From: Acidimicrobiia bacterium
GTDB taxonomy: Bacteria; Actinomycetota; Acidimicrobiia; Spongiisociales; UBA5794
Assembly (NCBI GenBank): GCA_013695075.1
Contig: JACDBE010000225.1
Span: 1-6,058, forward strand
DNA: 6,058 bases
Direction: 5' to 3'
This document shows positions 5,696 through 6,058 of the stretch, piece by piece (within the stretch, counting starts at the first letter, position 1; each line of letters begins with the position of its first letter). Under the pieces are notes generated by a model. The model was not told the origin of the DNA, did no database searches, and saw nothing but the letters and a program-made list of their open reading frames with translations. A program made the translations under genes and the position numbers.

Positions 5696-6058
5696 GTGCC
5701 ACCTCCTTCGTGGATGACCAGCAAGGTCCCGGAGCCCACGGACACCATCGCCTGGGACGCGGTCAGCTCGTTGCTGACACCATGGCTCGACCCGGGCTCG
5801 AGGGTGGCGCCGTGCAGGGCCCACCGCAGGCCGACGGTGGTGATCCCGGTGGCGGCAGCGGCGGACGGGAGCAGGGACGCCAGGTCGCCACGGCTCCCCT
5901 CGATGATCACCGGTCGATCGGGCCGGGCGACCCGCACCTCGGCGTCTCCTACCAACCACCGCACGTCGATGCCCCGGTGCCGCTCGGCGGCGACCAATTG
6001 GGCGTTGGCCAGCAGGTGGCTGAGCCGGCCGCCACCGCCACCGAGCACGTAGCAGATG
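5692..6058 (-). CDS. thiN: Thiamine pyrophosphokinase, C-terminal part (gene runs off the right edge)
   Basis: The last 121 residues of a thiamine pyrophosphokinase are visible; the N-terminal part lies beyond the window, so the start is unknown. The enzyme transfers pyrophosphate from ATP to thiamine to give the cofactor thiamine pyrophosphate. Family features are LGGGGGRLSHLLAN (visible residues 5-18), matching the usual GGRxDH motif of the catalytic domain. Near the end come TGITTVGLRW (70-79), LEPGSSHGVSNE (86-97) and the closing strand TLLVI (111-115), which form the thiamine-binding beta domain with its conserved SxGVSNE. Position 13 of the visible part is Ser where the family usually has Asp. 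The stop overlaps the thiB start by 4 bases. A kinase leading a thiamine importer operon means that imported thiamine is trapped and activated at once. A promoter and possible TPP riboswitch would lie to the right of the window. Confidence 0.88.
   Translation of the reverse strand, partial: ICYVLGGGGGRLSHLLANAQLVAAERHRGIDVRWLVGDAEVRVARPDRPVIIEGSRGDLASLLPSAAAATGITTVGLRWALHGATLEPGSSHGVSNELTASQAMVSVGSGTLLVIHEGGGT
5701..5708 (-). promoter_or_regulatory. Strong ribosome binding site of thiB inside thiN
   Basis: On the minus strand 5708-5701 reads AAGGAGGT, a near-perfect Shine-Dalgarno ending 5 bases before the thiB ATG at 5695. It lies within the last codons of thiN. It is by far the best ribosome site of the operon, which fits the usual need for more binding protein than permease or ATPase. 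Confidence 0.8.

Noticed and set aside
5696..5959. An upstream extension of thiB into the thiN region
   Set aside because: The ATG at 5695 has a near-perfect Shine-Dalgarno and begins a proper lipoprotein signal peptide. The extension lies in the wrong frame over conserved thiN motifs.
5692..6058. A TPP riboswitch for the thiamine operon
   Set aside because: The visible right end is still coding sequence of thiN; any leader would lie beyond the window. No thi-box-like element was seen elsewhere.

Overview
The window is high-GC bacterial DNA with dense, tightly packed genes and frequent GTG starts. The gene content and protein style point to an actinobacterium (Actinomycetota), possibly of the Acidimicrobiia type. 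That placement is inferred from codon use and from the mycobacterium-like SseA/SufE pair; there is no rRNA or other marker gene to confirm it. All protein-coding space is accounted for by seven genes, and the only real intergenic gap is about 105 bases.

Left part (1-2011), sulfur metabolism: a strong hairpin at the left edge, then a sufE-like sulfur-acceptor gene on the minus strand. A short divergent promoter region follows. It carries a long imperfect dyad and a nearly symmetrical -10 element. The plus strand then carries an sseA-type two-domain rhodanese sulfurtransferase and a YbaK/EbsC-family aminoacyl-tRNA deacylase. SufE next to SseA is the arrangement known from Mycobacterium tuberculosis (Rv3284/Rv3283), but here the two genes diverge.

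Right part (2008-6058), thiamine salvage: one minus-strand operon read from the right edge inward. The order is thiN (thiamine pyrophosphokinase, only the C-terminal part in the window), thiB (thiamine-binding lipoprotein), thiP (fused two-domain permease) and thiQ (ATPase). The transporter imports thiamine and the kinase converts it to thiamine pyrophosphate, so uptake and activation share one transcript. All three junctions have the same 4-base stop/start overlap of the form NTGA: ATGA, GTGA and CTGA. This makes a non-canonical CTG start for thiQ the best reading.

The two halves converge at 2008-2011, where the stop codons of the deacylase gene and thiQ overlap, so no intergenic terminator can fit. 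I see no mobile element, CRISPR array, tRNA or rRNA. Nothing here looks like a wholly undescribed system. The points most worth a second look are the CTG start, the symmetric divergent promoter and its dyad, and an Asp-to-Ser change in a conserved ThiN motif.
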